Source of the DNA: Amniculibacterium aquaticum | GTDB taxonomy: Bacteria > Bacteroidota > Bacteroidia > Flavobacteriales > Weeksellaceae | Length of the DNA: 64,000 nucleotides | Reading direction: 5' to 3' | Assembly (NCBI RefSeq): GCF_003852705.1 | Contig: NZ_REFA01000007.1 | Span: 1-64,000, forward strand | In this document: piece by piece, positions 18,947 through 27,851 of the stretch | Layout of the letters: each line of letters starts with the position of its first letter | Position numbering within the stretch: the first letter of the stretch is position 1 | Translations under genes and position numbers: made by a program | The notes under the pieces: generated by a model | The model's database searches: none | What the model saw: the letters and a program-made list of their open reading frames with translations, nothing else | What the model was told of the DNA's origin: nothing

Positions 18947-19670
18947 ATGAAAAACAGCGTTTTGCTCAAGTATTTCATTGCGCTTTTTCTACCGATGTTC
19001 GCAAGTGGTCAGAGTACCTCTTCGGCTTCAGTAACCATTCGATTGGGAGATTTTCACCAATTGGGGGTTCCGAAGTTGGACGAACAAATGGTGTTCTTAG
19101 ATTTTAACCCTTTGAAAAATTTTATTGAATCGGAAGAGGAAGGTACGCCGGTACTTTTGTCTTCTACGGGAAATTTTAATTTGTTTGCACGCGCAGCGAG
19201 TCAGAGTTTTTCGACCCTAAATTATGCGACTGGAATTTACCATTACCACACAGTCTTTGAGCAGCATTGTGTTGCAAGGTTCTCCGGATGTGAATTTTAA
19301 TTTTTCTTCACCTTCTGATTATCAGACCGGTAAAAGCCAGAATATGCCCAACCATCTTTTGGTAACCAATTATAAGTCGTATGAAATTTATGTGAAATCG
19401 TCTTCTAATTTTTTCACTCTAAACGGAACTCCGACTACGGTACCGGCATCTATTGTACAAATCCAAAATGGAAATGGGCAAACCGGAATTGTCACAAAAA
19501 ATCTGAGTACAACGCCACAAGCCATTGTGACCGGAGCCTCACCAGAACTCAATAGAAACATCTCTTTAAAATATGTGATCCCTGCAGACAAAACCTCCGT
19601 GCTTTTGGGACAAACGACGGGAGCGACACCGTATATTTTGAATGTGATTTATAGTTTTACCAACCAATAG
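18947..19670 (+). pseudogene. Pilin-like secreted protein, reading frame broken by one base
   Basis: Two overlapping frames make one protein. The first (18947-19300) has a signal peptide (LLKYFIALFLPMFASGQS) and runs to SFSTLNYATG. The second (open from about 19221, ending 19670) continues FTITTQSLSSIVLQGSPDVN. Removing one base near 19232-19240 (GGAATTTACC) joins them into about 240 residues. The C-terminal half, with LNRNISLKYVIPADKT near the end, resembles the DUF4402/spore-coat-U-like pilin-type domains of Bacteroidota. It ends 19 bases before the usher-like gene and shares its promoter. The break may be mutation, phase variation or sequencing error. Confidence 0.65.
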
Positions 19671-19689
19671 TTGGTTTATAGAATTTGAC

Positions 19690-22458
19690 ATGAAGTTTTT
19701 CGCTAAAGTATTTTTTTTAAGTCTTTTTTTCTTCAATTTTTTTTACGGACAAGACCAAAAGCCAGCAGGGTTGGAGACCTTCTTCAGGGAAGATAGCATT
19801 TTGTTGAAAGCTGGAAAGGCGTTTTCCAATGTCATTGTTCTGAAAAATACAAGCTCTTCTCCTGTGAAAATTGACAGTGTAAAAGCGGTAGAAGCCTATC
19901 CCGGCTTGTTGTTTTCGCCGAGTTTCAATGAGAGAATTGCAGCCAATGACTCTCAGGAACTGAATGTGAGGATGATTGCCGGCAAAGACCTTTTGATATC
20001 CAAGGTATCGAGAGTCGAATATTTGGTTTATTCTACTGAAAATGGAGAAAAAAAAATACAGAAAATAGGATTCACCCTCCTTAGAGAGAAAATGGATTTT
20101 GTGTCCATCATGCCTCTTGGTGAGCTGTATTACAACCCGGCAAGTCCCGAAAATTTACTCAGAATTTTTGTTGAAAACCAAGCATACGCTCCAAGGGTGT
20201 TGAAACTGAAAATCAAGTTGACTCCCGATGATTTTCTTGCGGCATTTCCTGAAGAGCAAATTCTTAGATTGGACTCCAAAGAAAAACAGCTGATCACCGT
20301 TCAACTGAAAAAAAGACAAAACATTACCTATTATCCGGATTACAATTTGTCGGTATCTGTTTTTGACGAGACCAGCAATACCATGGTTTCATCGGTGATA
20401 TTGGCCATTCGTTCTTTGTCCACTTATCGTATGGTCAATTACGACAACAACCCGGTTCAGTATAAAAATTATGTAGAAGCATCCTACAACAATTCGGACA
20501 ATCTGAACACCTATTATAAATTTAGAACCAATTACGAAAAGAAAATTGGCGAAGATGGAAATATAGGATTCAACTCGACCGTAGATTATTACAGCAACAC
20601 CAAGCAGACCAATGTCTATGACACCCGATTGGATCTGGAATACTCTAAGTACAGCGCCAGTTTGGGGAATATTTATGGTCAGAATTACGATTTCAACATC
20701 AGCGGTCGTGGTTTGAAATTGGGTGCAAAAGTGGGTGAAAAAAATACGGTTGAAGTTTTGGGATTGGAGAACAATTACATGCTTTATTCCGATTTTTCTA
20801 ACGGGGTTTCAGCGGGGAAAACGGCAGGTGTACAAGCAACACATCTTTTCAAATCGGGGAATTCGGTACAGTTAAATTATGTGTACAATCAAAATAATTT
20901 TTCTAAAGTAACCACCAATTTGGTCAACTTAAAAACTCCTGTATATACCGATTCTCTACAGGTTCTAAGTTTTGAGACCGGACTAAGTGATGAGTTTCTG
21001 GACGGAGTCAACAACAAGATATCCAAGCGAGGGTTTTCTTCCGGAATCAATTACCGATTGATGAAGCCTAAATTTTCTTTGTATTCCAACAATTATTACA
21101 GCAGTCCGTACTACTCCGGTGTCCGTCGTGGCTCTTTTACAATGGACGAAATGTTGAATTATAGAATTTCTAAAAGTCAAAACCTCTACATCCGATACAA
21201 TACCAGCAACAATACCTCAGGATATTTGAACGATATGGAAGCTTTGGGTTATGTGGAAAACAGCAAGTTTCTAAATCATTTGATAGAAGCCGGATGGGGA
21301 TGGAATGGGAGTTGGCTGCGTGTGTCGTTGGCACCCAATTATACCTATCAATACATCCGTACGGTCTACAATACTTTAGAGTATCAGGCGTATAGAATGC
21401 GTGTGAATGTTGGGAAATCCTTAAAATCTCATAATTTCAATTTGTCTTGGGACGGTGGATTGTCGCAATTTTCTAGCCGCTCTGGAAATGTTTTTGCGCA
21501 ACGATTCGTGTTTAATTATTCGTATAAATTCATCAATTGGTCGGCAACGGCAGACATTAACCCTACCAATGCCTACGATCTCAATTGGTACAACGGAGGT
21601 ACTTTTGTCAATTACTCGACCAGTTTGGGAACCATGATCAATGCAATGAAAAATAAATTGAACGGTTATTTCAGTTTGGGATATAATTTTATGAACAGCC
21701 AAAGGTCGGATAATTTGTACATGAATTCCAATATCGATTACAAATTATCGCCTTCGTGGAGCTTGACCGGAATGGCCTATTATAATTTTTTCCACGGAAG
21801 GGGCAACGATACGAATCCTTCGTATCAATACAGCAACCTGCAATTCAAGGTGGGAGTTAAGATGTCTTTGGGATCGTCCAAAGGAAATAAATTGACCTTG
21901 AAAATCTACGAAGATGAAAATCTGAACAATAAAATAGATCCCGACGAAACTTTGGTATCCGATGCTATTGTAAAACTGAACCAGAATATTGTGGCACTAA
22001 CCAATGCCAAAGGTTTTGTAAAATATGCCAACTTGACACCGGGAAATTATACTTTGTCGGTAACCAAAAACAACCAAAGGATACCTTTGCTGGGCTTGGA
22101 TAAGCTAACGGTGAAAAAAAATACAACAATAGAAATTCCTGTGGTAAAAACCATGCCTCTGGTTGGGCAAATGATTCAGATAAAAGACAAATACGACAAT
22201 CAGAAAGCCGATTTTATGGGAATCAACATCTATGCTCAGGATCTGAAAACCGGAAAAACTCTTGTGGCGGTAACCGACATTGATGGTAATTTTAATTTCC
22301 AATTGATTGAAGGTCTTTATAAAATTTACATTCAGAATGACCGTTACGAAATTGTCAATAACAACCAAGAAATTCAGCTGAAGAAAGGCGAAACTGCAAA
22401 TAAACTCATTTTTAATTTTAAAAATAAAGAATTAAAGATCAGAAAGAAACAGTTCTAA
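19690..22458 (+). CDS. Large usher-like outer-membrane protein with Ig-like and SdrD-B-like domains
   Basis: A 922-residue secreted protein with signal peptide (FFLSLFFFNFFYGQ). Residues of about 25-240 look like two chaperone-type immunoglobulin folds (SNVIVLKNTSSSPVKIDSVK). Residues of about 245-735 are aromatic-rich alternating strands typical of a beta-barrel (YYKFRTNYEKKIGEDGNIGF, FNISGRGLKLGAK). About 740-815 is an SdrD B-like domain (YEDENLNNKIDPDETLV) and about 820-905 a second small beta domain. A barrel of roughly 490 residues with C-terminal sandwiches resembles the plan of fimbrial ushers. With the pilin-like gene upstream, an export or assembly role is inferred. I know no named family for it. 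Confidence 0.7.
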   Translation: MKFFAKVFFLSLFFFNFFYGQDQKPAGLETFFREDSILLKAGKAFSNVIVLKNTSSSPVKIDSVKAVEAYPGLLFSPSFNERIAANDSQELNVRMIAGKDLLISKVSRVEYLVYSTENGEKKIQKIGFTLLREKMDFVSIMPLGELYYNPASPENLLRIFVENQAYAPRVLKLKIKLTPDDFLAAFPEEQILRLDSKEKQLITVQLKKRQNITYYPDYNLSVSVFDETSNTMVSSVILAIRSLSTYRMVNYDNNPVQYKNYVEASYNNSDNLNTYYKFRTNYEKKIGEDGNIGFNSTVDYYSNTKQTNVYDTRLDLEYSKYSASLGNIYGQNYDFNISGRGLKLGAKVGEKNTVEVLGLENNYMLYSDFSNGVSAGKTAGVQATHLFKSGNSVQLNYVYNQNNFSKVTTNLVNLKTPVYTDSLQVLSFETGLSDEFLDGVNNKISKRGFSSGINYRLMKPKFSLYSNNYYSSPYYSGVRRGSFTMDEMLNYRISKSQNLYIRYNTSNNTSGYLNDMEALGYVENSKFLNHLIEAGWGWNGSWLRVSLAPNYTYQYIRTVYNTLEYQAYRMRVNVGKSLKSHNFNLSWDGGLSQFSSRSGNVFAQRFVFNYSYKFINWSATADINPTNAYDLNWYNGGTFVNYSTSLGTMINAMKNKLNGYFSLGYNFMNSQRSDNLYMNSNIDYKLSPSWSLTGMAYYNFFHGRGNDTNPSYQYSNLQFKVGVKMSLGSSKGNKLTLKIYEDENLNNKIDPDETLVSDAIVKLNQNIVALTNAKGFVKYANLTPGNYTLSVTKNNQRIPLLGLDKLTVKKNTTIEIPVVKTMPLVGQMIQIKDKYDNQKADFMGINIYAQDLKTGKTLVAVTDIDGNFNFQLIEGLYKIYIQNDRYEIVNNNQEIQLKKGETANKLIFNFKNKELKIRKKQF

Positions 22459-22469
22459 ACGGGACAATA

Positions 22470-22958
22470 TTAAAGGCCAACTTTTCGTTGGTCTTTTTTG
22501 TTTTTTCTCCATTCCCATGGGGCAATAGGATGTTGTTCTTGCCAAAGCCCAAGTCGTTTACCTCTGGCAATTTTTTCCAACTCGGCATAGACCTCGTCTT
22601 TAGAATATTTTTTGAAATGCCAAGCCAGACCATTTCGGATCAGTTCTTTGTTTAGATTTTGGTTGTTGTAAAAAATCTCGGCAATCCATCTTCCGTACCG
22701 ATCGGGTTTGGATGAAATAATGATCTCCACAGTTTTTCCATAACAAAATCGGGAGACAAATTCTTTGGCACGCATCCCAAATGCCTGTTTTTTCTCGGGA
22801 CAATCCACATGCGCCAATCGCACGGATTTGCCTTTGCCTTCCCAAAGAATTTCTATCGTATCACCGTCTTTCACCCCGATGACTTTGGCTTGATGTCTTT
22901 GTGCTTGTAAGACGATGTGTATAAAAAGGCATAAAAATAAACCGATTCTAATGTTCAT
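22470..22958 (-). CDS. Secreted thermonuclease-family (SNase-like) nuclease
   Basis: A 162-residue protein with a signal peptide (IGLFLCLFIHIVLQAQ) and one staphylococcal-nuclease OB-fold. The catalytic set is present: Arg and Glu in SVRLAHVDCPEKK and the second Arg in DRYGRWIAEI, with the metal-binding Asp in VKDGDTIEI. It probably degrades DNA or RNA in the periplasm or outside the cell with calcium. The end of the gene overlaps the terminator of the convergent usher-like gene. Confidence 0.9.
   Translation of the reverse strand: MNIRIGLFLCLFIHIVLQAQRHQAKVIGVKDGDTIEILWEGKGKSVRLAHVDCPEKKQAFGMRAKEFVSRFCYGKTVEIIISSKPDRYGRWIAEIFYNNQNLNKELIRNGLAWHFKKYSKDEVYAELEKIARGKRLGLWQEQHPIAPWEWRKNKKDQRKVGL
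22472..22499 (+). terminator. Terminator of the usher-like gene
   Basis: AAAGGCCAAC (22472-22481) pairs with GTTGGTCTTT (22487-22496) with one G-T pair, followed by T6 overall. It sits 13 bases after the stop and inside the 3' end of the convergent nuclease gene. Confidence 0.8.
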
Positions 22959-23101
22959 GAAAAATGTTTTAAAAGATGCAGATTGTGGATGTGCAAAAAT
23001 AGAAATATCATCGATTTTTCAACGAGAATATAAAATTCAAACTTAGTTTGTTAAAGTTTAGATAATTATGTGCAACTATTTCATGGATATAACGAAAAGA
23101 G

Positions 23102-23109
23102 TATCTTTG
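23102..23109 (+). promoter_or_regulatory. Candidate -7 promoter element of the TlpA-like lipoprotein gene
   Basis: TATCTTTG matches TAnnTTTG, 25 bases upstream of the ATG. Confidence 0.5.
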
Positions 23110-23134
23110 CGAAATTAAATTTTTTAAACTATTC

Positions 23135-24649
23135 ATGAAAAAGTATTTATTGTTGCTTTTAATGGCAATAACTTTTATTTCTTGTTCTAAAAAAGTAGAA
23201 TTAACAGGAAAGGTTTCAGGGGGATCTCCTCTGGAAAGAATTGAACTTATCGAAGGTTCTGGTGTTGCAACTTTGCCTCTAATTAACATTGGACTGGACA
23301 AAGACGGAAAGTTTTCAGGAAGTTTTGATGCTCCAAAAGACGGTATCTATGTACTTTCTTATGCCGGAAAACAAAACCTAATCTATCTGAAAGGTGGACA
23401 AACTGTAAACATCAACGGTAATGCAGCCAATTTCCCGGCAGAATATGTGGTGACAGGAGATGCGAAAGAGAACAACGACTTCTTGAAGCAAACTCAAAAG
23501 TTTTTGGTTTCCTACGCTCAAAAATTTAATATGCAAGATTTGGTGACTAAAAAAGAACCTGAATTCTTGAAAGCCATTCAAAAGATAGAAACGGATCTTA
23601 ATAAAAATATCGACGAGGTTGCTGGTACAACAAAAGCCGATAGCGATGTGGTAAAATGGAAGAAAAACGACTTGGTGTCCACCCTTCTTAATGTCATGTC
23701 TCAATACAAAATGAACTACGGTAAGCTAACCAACAACCCGGCATTCAAAGTGTCAAAAGCATTTACCGATTACGAAAACAAGTTGCAGCCCAACAAAGAC
23801 GAGTTGATCCAACAAAGTCCTTCCTACAGAAATTATTTGCTAAGCACAATGGGCGAAGAGTATATGAAATACTCCGCAGAAAAAATGAAAACCAATGTAG
23901 ATGCCAGCACTTCTGAAGTTTTTGCAGATTTCTTAAATTCAAAAAAAGAAATCTCTCAATTGGAAAAAGATTATCTTTTGGCGTATGTAATTGCTCAGTC
24001 CGACATCACCCCAAGTGCCGATGCAAACATGGTTAAGAAAGTGAACGACATCATCGAGAAAAACATTAAAGATGCAACGGTTAAAAAAGACATTCAGCAC
24101 CTACAATTTGTGATTTCCGGAGTTAAATTGGGTGATCTTGCTCCAGATGCAGCTCTTACAAAAGAAGATGGAAAAGCATTCAAATTTACAGATCTTAAAG
24201 GAAAGCCAAGTTTGGTGATGTTCTATGCTTCTTGGAATCCTGGTATTGCCGAAAACACCGTTTCTGTTCTGAAGGATGTTATGAAACACTACAACGGAAA
24301 AATCAATTTGGTGGCCATCAATATGGACGATACCAAAGATCAATTTACAAAAACGCACAAGGCTTTGCTTAACGGAATTGCTGCAACACATGCCTATGCC
24401 GATGGCGGTATGAATTCAGCAGCAGCCAAAGCATTCGGAATTTACGGTTTCAAATTGCCAAGCTTTGTCATCATTAACAAAGACGGAAAAATTGCTTCAA
24501 AACCAATATACAATTTAGGAGAACCTGAGTTTATAGAAGCGATGACCAAAGAAACTGGAGTAGCCGCTCCTGCAGCTCCTCAAGCTGAACTAAACATGGA
24601 TCCTAGCATTTTGGCTCCAGAAATGGCAGCGCCTCAACCGGCAAAGTAA
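23135..24649 (+). CDS. TlpA/AhpC-like lipoprotein lacking the redox cysteines
   Basis: A 504-residue lipoprotein (lipobox LMAITFISC). Residues of about 20-110 form a DUF4369-like beta domain, and about 110-320 are helical. A thioredoxin-like domain of the TlpA/AhpC group follows at about 330-475 (GDLAPDAALTKEDGKAFKF, then KLPSFVIINKDGKI). At the site where active relatives have W-C-x-x-C, this protein reads ASWNPGIAEN, so Trp367 is kept but both cysteines are gone. It cannot act as a CXXC thiol-disulfide oxidoreductase; binding or structural function is inferred. The last 30 residues are Pro/Ala-rich. Monocistronic with promoter and terminator. Confidence 0.85.
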   Translation: MKKYLLLLLMAITFISCSKKVELTGKVSGGSPLERIELIEGSGVATLPLINIGLDKDGKFSGSFDAPKDGIYVLSYAGKQNLIYLKGGQTVNINGNAANFPAEYVVTGDAKENNDFLKQTQKFLVSYAQKFNMQDLVTKKEPEFLKAIQKIETDLNKNIDEVAGTTKADSDVVKWKKNDLVSTLLNVMSQYKMNYGKLTNNPAFKVSKAFTDYENKLQPNKDELIQQSPSYRNYLLSTMGEEYMKYSAEKMKTNVDASTSEVFADFLNSKKEISQLEKDYLLAYVIAQSDITPSADANMVKKVNDIIEKNIKDATVKKDIQHLQFVISGVKLGDLAPDAALTKEDGKAFKFTDLKGKPSLVMFYASWNPGIAENTVSVLKDVMKHYNGKINLVAINMDDTKDQFTKTHKALLNGIAATHAYADGGMNSAAAKAFGIYGFKLPSFVIINKDGKIASKPIYNLGEPEFIEAMTKETGVAAPAAPQAELNMDPSILAPEMAAPQPAK

Positions 24650-24680
24650 TTCCAAAATATTTGGAGGTTTAATCATATCC

Positions 24681-24715
24681 AAGCCTTGTCGTCTTTCGAT
24701 TGACAAGGCTTTTTA
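24681..24715 (+). terminator. Terminator of the TlpA-like gene
   Basis: AAGCCTTGTC pairs with GACAAGGCTT around an 11-base loop, followed by a T run. It lies 13 bases before rlmD. Confidence 0.85.
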
Positions 24716-24727
24716 AAATTTAAGAAG

Positions 24728-26134
24728 ATGAAGAAGAAAAAGAATATCATTCTAGAAAATATTCAATTGGTAACCGCAGGTGCCAAAGGGGTCGCTGTAG
24801 GAAAAACGGAAGAAGGAAAAACCGTTCTGGTGTCCGGAGCTGTCCCTGGTGATGTGGTAAATGCACGAGTGAAAAAATCCAAATCCAAATATTACGAAGC
24901 CGAAGCCCTAGAGATCGTTCAGCCGTCTCCAGATAGGGTAAACGCTTTGTGCAAGCACTTTGGTGTTTGTGGAGGATGCAAATGGCAGAATCTGAGCTAT
25001 GCCAAACAATTGGAGTTCAAACAAAATGAAGTGGTCAACAACATCACCAGAATTGGTGGCGTCTCAGACTTTGAAATTCTCCCTATCCTCGGTGCCGAAG
25101 AACAGTATTATTACAGAAATAAAATGGAATTCTCCTTCTCCAATGCGCGTTGGCTAACTTTGGATGAAGTAAATTCCGGAACGGATTTCCAAGACAAAAA
25201 TGCACTAGGCTTCCATATCCCTGGGATGTGGAGTAAGATTTTGGATCTTACCGAATGTCATCTGCAAGAAGATCCTTCCAACGAAATTCGTTTGTCGGTG
25301 AAAAAATATGCAGAAGAAAACGGGCTGGACTTTTTTGATGTCAAAAATCAAGAAGGTTTCTTAAGAAGCTTGATGCTGAGACAAAATTCCAAAGGCCAAT
25401 GGATGGTGTTCTTCCAATTGTACAGGGAAGAGAAAGAAAATCGTGAAGCGCTGTTTCAGTTTTTGCTAGGCCGTTTTCCACAGATTTCGACTTTGCTATT
25501 TGCCATCAACTCCAAACAGAATGATTCGATCTACGATTTGGATGTTCAAACCTATTTTGGTGATGGATTTTTGATGGAAGAAATGGACGGATTGAAATTT
25601 AAGATCGGTGCCAAGTCTTTCTTTCAAACCAATTACAAACAAGCTCTAAATCTGTATAGAAAAACTTTAGAATTTGCCGACCTAAAAGGAGGCGAAGTGG
25701 TCTATGATTTGTACACCGGAACCGGAACTATTGCCCAATACATTGCTCGATCTGCAAAAAAAGTAATTGGGATAGAAGCCGTGCAAGAGGCCATAGATGC
25801 CGCAACCGAACATGCTAAACTTAACGGATTGGAGAATTGCGAATTTTTTTGTGGCGATATGAAGGAAGTATTTACCGAAGAGTTTTTGGCCAACCATCCC
25901 AAAGCCGATGTCTTGGTTACCGACCCACCAAGAGACGGTATGCACCAAAAGGTGGTGGAGCAAATTTTGAAACTTTCGCCTAAAAGAATCGTTTATGTAA
26001 GCTGCAACTCAGCAACACAAGCAAGAGATATTGATTTGATGAAAAACGATTATCGTTTGATTAAAATTTTGCCGGTAGATATGTTCCCACAAACCCATCA
26101 TGTGGAGAACATCGCTTTGTTGGAAAAAATATAA
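24728..26134 (+). CDS. rlmD: 23S rRNA (uracil-5-)-methyltransferase RlmD
   Basis: A 468-residue RumA-type enzyme that methylates C5 of a uridine in 23S rRNA using SAM. An N-terminal TRAM domain (residues 5-68) binds RNA. The iron-sulfur cysteines are C75, C81, C84 and C177 (ALCKHFGVCGGCKWQNL and LTECHLQ), a C-x5-C-x2-C plus distant C pattern. The SAM-binding block is VYDLYTGTGTIAQYIA and the catalytic cysteine is C426 in VYVSCNSATQARD. Two small lipoprotein/secreted genes follow closely and are probably cotranscribed, an arrangement I recall as common in flavobacteria. Confidence 0.95.
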   Translation: MKKKKNIILENIQLVTAGAKGVAVGKTEEGKTVLVSGAVPGDVVNARVKKSKSKYYEAEALEIVQPSPDRVNALCKHFGVCGGCKWQNLSYAKQLEFKQNEVVNNITRIGGVSDFEILPILGAEEQYYYRNKMEFSFSNARWLTLDEVNSGTDFQDKNALGFHIPGMWSKILDLTECHLQEDPSNEIRLSVKKYAEENGLDFFDVKNQEGFLRSLMLRQNSKGQWMVFFQLYREEKENREALFQFLLGRFPQISTLLFAINSKQNDSIYDLDVQTYFGDGFLMEEMDGLKFKIGAKSFFQTNYKQALNLYRKTLEFADLKGGEVVYDLYTGTGTIAQYIARSAKKVIGIEAVQEAIDAATEHAKLNGLENCEFFCGDMKEVFTEEFLANHPKADVLVTDPPRDGMHQKVVEQILKLSPKRIVYVSCNSATQARDIDLMKNDYRLIKILPVDMFPQTHHVENIALLEKI

Positions 26135-26144
26135 TTTTGTAAAC

Positions 26145-26621
26145 ATGAATTTCATAAAGACCGTCTTGCTTTCTATCCTTGCGTTGTTGCTCTTTTCTTG
26201 CAACAGCGACGATGATATTTGTACCAATGGCGAAGCGACACCGCGATTTAAGATGAAGTTTAAAAGCCAATCCACCGGAAAACTGAAAACCTTGGACTCG
26301 CTCTATCTGACCGTTGATTATGGAAATGGAAATCTAGGAGTCTTGACGCGTGCAAAAGTAGATTCGGTATTGGTGCCTCTTCGTATCGACGATTCTGGTT
26401 TTACTGAAATTTATGTTAAAACGAGTAAAAATGGACCTCAATCTAAGTTGAGGTTCATGTATCAAAGTAAAACCGAATATGTGTCACCGGCTTGTGGAGT
26501 AAAGAAACTCTACGAACAATTGAGCGTAGAGTTGTTAGCACCCAATCCTGTTTTGTCCGTAGAAACCATAGAAAACCAAATCATCAATGAGAACAAAACT
26601 CCTGTTTATCTGCATTTTTAG
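26145..26621 (+). CDS. DUF6452 family lipoprotein
   Basis: A 158-residue lipoprotein (ILALLLFSC lipobox) with the family-like start of the mature part, CTNGEATPRFKMKFK. The rest is predicted beta-rich, with a second cysteine in SPACGVKK. Function unknown. The start at 26145, 10 bases after the rlmD stop, places the signal peptide correctly; the upstream in-frame start lies inside rlmD. It overlaps the next gene by 35 bases. Family assignment rests on motif and neighbourhood, not on a search. Confidence 0.75.
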   Translation: MNFIKTVLLSILALLLFSCNSDDDICTNGEATPRFKMKFKSQSTGKLKTLDSLYLTVDYGNGNLGVLTRAKVDSVLVPLRIDDSGFTEIYVKTSKNGPQSKLRFMYQSKTEYVSPACGVKKLYEQLSVELLAPNPVLSVETIENQIINENKTPVYLHF

Positions 26622-27249
26622 TTTTTCCTTTCCTTTTGTTTTTTGCCAGGAAAAACCTGTCCAAAAGCAAGGTGTTCTTAGGAATTATCAGCCCAATTTT
26701 ATGCTGGGTTTTGATGTTTTGAATGCCGGTGTCGGTCTTTTCTCGGAAAGAAAATTGTATCAAGCCTATGTTTCTACAGAGCTTAAACCAAGACTTCATG
26801 CTATTGTAGATGCGGGTTTTGAAAAAAATGTGTTTCAAAAAAACGGTTACGATGCCAAAGCCAATGGGACATTTCTTAAATTGGGTGCTCTTTACATGCT
26901 GATTTCGGATCCCGAAAACCGTTTCAATGGTTTTTATGTCGGTGGAAAATTAGCAGGATCTTTGTATGAACAAGAATATTTTGCAATACCCATCAAGGGT
27001 TTTCAGTCAGGAGATTTTTCAGTTTCATATCCATCGACCACGCAATCGTCGTTTTGGGCAGAGGCACTTTTGGGTGCGAGAATTCAGTTGTTTCAATCGT
27101 CTTTTTACATCGATGCCAATGTTCAGCCCAAATATTTGATCCATTCAACCAAACAAGATCGCATTCAGCCCATGATTGTTCCGGGTTTTGGAAAATCGAC
27201 TTCAGCTTTTGGTGTTGGATTTTCTTGGGCTTTGGCGTATAAATTCTAA
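26587..27249 (+). CDS. DUF6048 family secreted/outer-membrane protein
   Basis: A 220-residue protein with signal peptide (LLFICIFSFSFPFVFC). It is rich in alternating aromatic strands (FNGFYVGGKLAGSLYEQEYF, ending SWALAYKF), consistent with a small outer-membrane beta-barrel. DUF6048 proteins commonly lie beside DUF6452 and rlmD in flavobacteria. It overlaps DUF6452 by 35 bases, implying translational coupling. Function unknown. Confidence 0.75.
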   Translation: MRTKLLFICIFSFSFPFVFCQEKPVQKQGVLRNYQPNFMLGFDVLNAGVGLFSERKLYQAYVSTELKPRLHAIVDAGFEKNVFQKNGYDAKANGTFLKLGALYMLISDPENRFNGFYVGGKLAGSLYEQEYFAIPIKGFQSGDFSVSYPSTTQSSFWAEALLGARIQLFQSSFYIDANVQPKYLIHSTKQDRIQPMIVPGFGKSTSAFGVGFSWALAYKF

Positions 27250-27270
27250 AATAAAAATTACGAATATTTT

Positions 27271-27765
27271 TTACAACCTTCTAGGAATAGAAGGTTTATT
27301 TTTTGTTTGAAAATCTTGGGTCAACCGAATTATTTCATGGTACAGTTCTTGAAGTTCTGCTGGAGGATTTCCGAAATCAAAACTTTTAGAAGTATAGGTG
27401 TTTTTTTGATCGGTAAGGATGCTGATCTCACTGCTTGGAGCAGCATCGTTGAAGCGGTTTTGAGTTGGAGATTCGTAAGAATTAATTTTTTTGAGATTTA
27501 TTTTTTGTACAAGATCGTTCAGGTTGTTCCAGTCGCTTGTTTTCAGCTCTTTCTTCTGTGTCCTGTTGTTGTTCTGATAGACAATGTGTTCTCCTTGTAT
27601 TTTAAAACTCTCTTGGCTTCCTCTGGATTGTTTCGTCAGGGTTATTTCGCTAAAGTGCTCATTTTGTTTTGCATCCATCAAGGACAAAGTGTTGCTTTTT
27701 TTCTGAGCCGTGCAGCTAAGTTGTAACAATGAAAATAAACAGATGATGAATGTTAAAGTTTTCAT
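27271..27765 (-). CDS. Hypothetical lipoprotein
   Basis: A 164-residue lipoprotein (CLFSLLQLSC lipobox, Cys at residue 18). The mature part is charged, with ITLTKQSRGSQESFKIQGE and a C-terminal SFDFGNPPAELQELYHEI stretch. I do not recognise a family beyond similar Bacteroidota lipoproteins. The start at 27765 places the lipobox; the longer in-frame start would add 14 residues and overlap the promoter. It is divergent from the M43 protease gene, with which it shares a palindromic promoter region. Its last codons overlap a terminator hairpin. Confidence 0.72.
   Translation of the reverse strand: MKTLTFIICLFSLLQLSCTAQKKSNTLSLMDAKQNEHFSEITLTKQSRGSQESFKIQGEHIVYQNNNRTQKKELKTSDWNNLNDLVQKINLKKINSYESPTQNRFNDAAPSSEISILTDQKNTYTSKSFDFGNPPAELQELYHEIIRLTQDFQTKNKPSIPRRL
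27275..27304 (+). terminator. Terminator of the rlmD-DUF6452-DUF6048 operon
   Basis: AACCTTCTA (27275-27283) and TAGAAGGTT (27288-27296) form a perfect 9-bp stem with loop GGAA, followed by a T-rich tail. It lies inside the 3' end of the convergent lipoprotein gene. Confidence 0.8.
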
Positions 27766-27791
27766 GATTTTAAATATTATGTTAAATTTGT

Positions 27792-27823
27792 TTTGATGAG
27801 AAGTCAAAAATAAGTTATTTTTG
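27792..27823 (+). promoter_or_regulatory. Promoter of the M43 protease gene
   Basis: TTTG at 27792-27795, a 20-base spacer and TATTTTTG at 27816-27823 fit the Bacteroidota consensus. Confidence 0.6.
27805..27812 (-). promoter_or_regulatory. Candidate -7 promoter element of the lipoprotein gene
   Basis: The minus strand reads TATTTTTG, 39 bases upstream of the start. It is the left arm of a 19-bp palindrome whose right arm is the opposite promoter. Confidence 0.45.
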
Positions 27824-27851
27824 CCAACCTTTAATAGTAAGTTTTAAAAAT

